The notes under the pieces were generated by a model, which was not told where the DNA came from, ran no database searches, and saw nothing but the letters and a program-made list of their open reading frames with translations. From an uncultured Methanospirillum sp. (GTDB taxonomy: Archaea > Halobacteriota > Methanomicrobia > Methanomicrobiales > Methanospirillaceae), in the NCBI RefSeq assembly GCF_963668475.1, contig NZ_OY764544.1:2914001-2978000 (forward strand): DNA of 64,000 bases. The letters run 5' to 3'. Positions 60,850-64,000 of the stretch are shown here, in pieces (position 1 is the first letter of the stretch; every line of letters starts with the position of its first letter). A program made the translations under genes and the position numbers.

Positions 60850-61745
60850 CTGATCGTCTCTTCAAGGCCGGTTTTCACTGAATATTCAGGGAAGTAGTTT
60901 AGTTTATTCTTTGCCTCGGAAATATCTGCCCGGGAATCATGGATATCACCAGATCTTGGAGCAGCATATGTAATAGGGATTTGAAACCCGATAATATCCA
61001 TAATCATTAATGCTAAGGTATTGAGACTGATTTGCTGATTATATGCAATATTAAATATTCCTGAAGTACTCCCTTTCATAGATTTAATATTTGCCTGAAC
61101 AACATCCTTAACATATGTGAAGTCTCGTGTTTGAGACCCATCTCCAAAAATTGTTGGAGATTCTCTATTTATTATTTTAGATATAAATTTGGGAATTACA
61201 GCTGAATATTCTGATTTTGGATCTTGGCGAGGGCCAAAAACATTAAAATATCGTAGTGAAACTGTTTGTAATCCATATAACTCTGAGAAAACCTTGCAAT
61301 ATTGTTCTCCAGCAAGTTTTGATACACCGTATGGAGAAAGTGGATTAGGACTGAAATTCTCTTTTTTAGGGAGTATTTCAGTGTCTCCATATATTGAAGA
61401 AGAAGAAGCATAAACAACTTTTTTTACATTCATATCCCGGGCAGCTACTAGTACATTGAGGGTTCCAGAAATATTTACTTCATTTGTAGGAAGAGGATTT
61501 CTAACAGAACGAGGAACCGATGTTATTGCAGCTTGATGAAAAATTCCATCTGCCTCATCAAAAGCCGATTTTAAAAACTCAAGATCAGTTATGTCGCCGT
61601 TTTTAAAAATGACAGGGAATTCTTGAATATTTTTCAGATTTCCACTGAATAAGTTATCAATGACTATCACCTCGTGATCCTGTGCGAGTGTTTGGGCTAT
61701 ATGTGATCCAATAAAGCCTGCCCCTCCAGTTATTACATATTTCAT
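60831..61745 (-). CDS. NAD-dependent UDP-sugar 4-epimerase (TviC/WbpP-like)
   Basis: The protein (304 residues) has the NAD motif VITGGAGFIGSHIAQTLAQD, the catalytic serines in VVYASSSSIYGDTEILPKKE and YxxxK in SPYGVSKLAGEQYCKV, then SLRYFNVFGPRQDPKSEYSA. This fits UDP-GlcNAc/UDP-GlcNAcA 4-epimerases of the TviC/WbpP type. Coupled by overlap to the dehydrogenase, it probably makes UDP-GalNAcA or UDP-GalNAc. Intact, ATG start. Confidence 0.88.
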   Translation of the reverse strand: MKYVITGGAGFIGSHIAQTLAQDHEVIVIDNLFSGNLKNIQEFPVIFKNGDITDLEFLKSAFDEADGIFHQAAITSVPRSVRNPLPTNEVNISGTLNVLVAARDMNVKKVVYASSSSIYGDTEILPKKENFSPNPLSPYGVSKLAGEQYCKVFSELYGLQTVSLRYFNVFGPRQDPKSEYSAVIPKFISKIINRESPTIFGDGSQTRDFTYVKDVVQANIKSMKGSTSGIFNIAYNQQISLNTLALMIMDIIGFQIPITYAAPRSGDIHDSRADISEAKNKLNYFPEYSVKTGLEETIRWYQNQ

Positions 61746-61911
61746 TATATCAGTGTTCGGAATTATATTATGAAAAATTTTTCTGGAGATAAGCGAAGAA
61801 TAAAAAAGATCCTAACGGAATTACGCAAAAAAATAGACTGCCAGAAAACCGATTTGTCCGATTTAATGGATAGATAATATAGGATTATCACTATTTCTGA
61901 TTTGATATTCT

Positions 61912-62985
61912 TTAAGTCATATAGACTCTCTTGTTCGATAAAAGGAGTACGATTTTATCTGCTGCGCCAATACCGAATATGTCTTTTCGCACTCCCATTG
62001 GATTAAAATTTACTATTGCTTTGGTAATTTCATCTTTATTTGCACCAACCAATACATTCCATCCCTCTTGAACTGTTTCAATCCATTCAGTATTATCCCG
62101 AAGAGTAATACATGGCACACCTAAAAGATATGCTTCTTTTTGGATCCCCCCTGAGTCTGTTACAATTTTTATGGCATTATTCATTAGTTTTAGCATATCT
62201 AGGTAACCTAAAGGTTCAATTGGTTTAATATTATTTGGTAAATTCATCCATATTCCAGAATTTTCAAGACTCTTCCGTGTCCTCGGATGAACCGGAAATA
62301 TTACCTTCAAGGTACTATTACTTACTCCCAAAATGATATTTTGTATCTTTTGTATCATATCCGTATTTGATGGTCGATGAAATGTTAGAACCAGATAGGT
62401 TTTAGGATAAAGGCCTAATTGTTTGAGAATTAATGATTTATTTTCGGCAATTGTTCTATTGTACAAGAGGGCATCTACCATTACATCTCCAATTAAATGT
62501 AATCCATTGTTAATCCCCTCATGTTGTAAATTATTAATAGATGTTATGGTAGGACATAGAAGCAGAGAGGATATATGATCAACAATGATTCTATTAATCT
62601 CTTCTGGCATTGTTTTGTCATTACTCCGAAGTCCTGCTTCAACATGAGCAATAGGTATGTTAAGTTTTGCAGCAGCAAGTGCACCTGCTAGGGTAGAATT
62701 TGTATCACCATAAACTAGAACAAGGTCTGGTTGCTCCTTCAGAAGAATATTTTCTACTCCTATGAGCATCTCTCCAGTTTGTTTCCCATGTGAAGAAGAA
62801 CCTACCCCTAAATGGTAATTTGGTTCAGGGATTTCCAGTTCTTGAAAAAAAATACCTGATAATCCCTGATCATAATGTTGATCAGTATGCACTAGAATTT
62901 CTTTATGAAAACGACGTAAAAGTCTTGAAACCGGGGCACACTTAATAAATTGTGGTCGGGCACCCACGATTGTAACAATTTTCAT
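61912..62985 (-). CDS. wecB: UDP-GlcNAc 2-epimerase (non-hydrolysing)
   Basis: The protein (357 residues) interconverts UDP-GlcNAc and UDP-ManNAc. Motifs: KIVTIVGARPQFIKCAPVSR, LVYGDTNSTLAGALAAAKLN, IAHVEAGLRSNDKTMPEEIN (catalytic Glu/Asp region), VLTFHRPSNTD, VIFPVHPRTRKSLENSG and KIVTDSGGIQKEAYLLGVP, GWNVLVG. It lies 166 bases upstream of the epimerase-dehydrogenase pair, which could turn UDP-ManNAc or UDP-GlcNAc into uronic acids. Confidence 0.93.
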   Translation of the reverse strand: MKIVTIVGARPQFIKCAPVSRLLRRFHKEILVHTDQHYDQGLSGIFFQELEIPEPNYHLGVGSSSHGKQTGEMLIGVENILLKEQPDLVLVYGDTNSTLAGALAAAKLNIPIAHVEAGLRSNDKTMPEEINRIIVDHISSLLLCPTITSINNLQHEGINNGLHLIGDVMVDALLYNRTIAENKSLILKQLGLYPKTYLVLTFHRPSNTDMIQKIQNIILGVSNSTLKVIFPVHPRTRKSLENSGIWMNLPNNIKPIEPLGYLDMLKLMNNAIKIVTDSGGIQKEAYLLGVPCITLRDNTEWIETVQEGWNVLVGANKDEITKAIVNFNPMGVRKDIFGIGAADKIVLLLSNKRVYMT

Positions 62986-63196
62986 AGTGTTATCAATGCA
63001 CTACTAATCTTCAATAATTATTGAGATGAAATTAGTCATTAATAAATTCCTCAAAATTCTAGATGATAATTCTGTATTTCTTTTCTAACATCCTGATCGG
63101 TTTTATAAAATAATATTATATCTCCACCGGGTACTGGATATTATCCGAATCATGTGAATATTTATTTGTATTCATTATAAGTGTCCAATTATTAGT

Positions 63197-64000
63197 TTAA
63201 TTTACTGTTGATAAGTAATTTTCAATTGTTTCTTTATAGAGTGTTGAATATTGTGTTTCAACTGATTCAAAGGTATATAATTCACTCGCATCATACACTT
63301 TTTGTATCATTGTACATATAAGAGGGATGTTATTAATTAACTTCTCAATATCCAAAGCAATTTCTCTATTAGAAATCTTATAATTATATATTTCGCTACA
63401 GGTTTTTAATTCCTCCATATTTTCTATTGGTGCACGTATTATTGGAATCACTCCATAGGCAAGATAATCAAATAATTTATTTGGTGAACATGGAACCCAG
63501 TAATTTGTATGAGGATGGAGTAAAAAAAAACCTAAATGAGCTTCTCTAGTAATACGGATTACTTCTTCTCGTTCTAAAAAACCGCAGTAATTAAACCTGT
63601 CTGGAAAATTCTGTTCCATCTTTAAAAAGGCCGTAAGTAATTCTCGATCATTAGTACTTCCCCCGATAGTAAAATGAATATTCGGATATTTTTCAAGGAG
63701 TACCGAAGAGATTTCTAGAAGACCATATATATCACGATCAACTTTCGTGCTTAAAGAACCTATATATGTCATATTGATCTGTCCGGTTTTGCATAACTGT
63801 TCAATTTTCTGAATAATATTTATACTTTCATTCTTTACTATAAGAGGATAATTGGGCACAATTGTAAAAAACATTACTGATGGGAAAAATTTTTTCATTC
63901 CAGAAATCTGACCATTATTTATTAAAATAATGCCGTTAATAAAAATTTGAGAAATCCGTTCACATAGTGATCCAATTCCCCTCATTTTTTCATAATATTC
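63197..64000 (-). CDS. Glycosyltransferase family 4 protein (N-terminus beyond window)
   Basis: Only the C-terminal 267 or so residues are in view; the frame is open through base 64000 (codons for EYYEK precede the apparent ATG at 63985), so the true start is outside. The donor lobe shows NMTYIGSLSTKVDRDIYGLL, IHFTIGGSTNDRELLTAFLK, EEVIRITREAHLGFFLLHPH and NKLFDYLAYGVIPIIRAPIE, typical of GT4 enzymes. The 211-base gap to wecB on its downstream side shows nothing else. Confidence 0.82.
   Translation of the reverse strand, partial: EYYEKMRGIGSLCERISQIFINGIILINNGQISGMKKFFPSVMFFTIVPNYPLIVKNESINIIQKIEQLCKTGQINMTYIGSLSTKVDRDIYGLLEISSVLLEKYPNIHFTIGGSTNDRELLTAFLKMEQNFPDRFNYCGFLEREEVIRITREAHLGFFLLHPHTNYWVPCSPNKLFDYLAYGVIPIIRAPIENMEELKTCSEIYNYKISNREIALDIEKLINNIPLICTMIQKVYDASELYTFESVETQYSTLYKETIENYLSTVN

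Overview
The window looks like a surface-polysaccharide island from a methanogenic archaeon of the Methanomicrobiales, most likely Methanospirillum-like. This is inferred from AT-rich archaeal-style non-coding DNA, frequent short 4-base (ATGA/GTGA) gene overlaps, the mix of IS1/IS5/ISL3/IS630/IS1634/IS21 remnants, and the AAA-ATPase/PD-(D/E)XK proteins common in that group. No rRNA or tRNA gene and no CRISPR array was seen. Organism assignment is inference; no marker gene is present.

Layout. (1) 1-3.9 kb: a DUF4422-GT8 fusion and UDP-galactopyranose mutase, both on the minus strand. (2) 4.3-8.1 kb: four decayed insertion sequences side by side (IS1-like, IS5, ISL3, IS630). (3) 8.3-16.5 kb: a large two-domain glycosyltransferase (minus), then a plus-strand run of sugar epimerase, GT4, methyltransferase, Wzm/Wzt ABC exporter and a GT42/Maf-like protein. 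(4) 16.8-24.2 kb: nested mobile elements. Two IS1634 copies stand tail to tail, each hit by an IS630 copy at a TA dinucleotide, followed by a dead IS21 whose istB carries a 116-bp MITE. (5) 24.4-34.2 kb: a broken neuA, a subtilisin-like lipoprotein with six near-identical 46-residue repeats, and a set of intact and broken AAA/helicase genes. (6) 34.3-38.3 kb: a tight minus-strand operon matching WbpD-WbpE-WbpB-WbpA, expected to make a UDP-diacetamido-glucuronic acid; base composition here is visibly richer in GC than the glycan genes on both sides. (7) 38.5-46.6 kb: plus-strand glycosyltransferases, a NodB-like deacetylase, a FemAB-like transferase, a methyltransferase and a B12-type radical SAM protein, with an IS630-derived 73-bp MITE at 39.6 kb. 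(8) 46.7-57.2 kb, minus: two nonulosonic (sialic/legionaminic-like) acid sets, neuA-neuC-neuB and neuA-neuB-GNAT-TIM barrel-CBS/aminotransferase fusion, with a GT-B transferase and a second radical SAM protein between them. (9) 57.3-64 kb, minus: a second Wzm/Wzt exporter, a TviB/TviC-like dehydrogenase-epimerase pair, a non-hydrolysing UDP-GlcNAc 2-epimerase and a truncated GT4.

How it works together (inference): the sugar-nucleotide genes supply UDP-Galf, UDP-GlcNAc(3NAc)A, UDP-GalNAcA or UDP-ManNAc-type sugars and two CMP-nonulosonic acids. The many glycosyltransferases build lipid-linked glycans, methyl/acyl/radical-SAM enzymes decorate them, and two ABC exporters move them across the membrane. 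The heavy IS load and the third, broken neuA suggest this island has been repeatedly remodelled.
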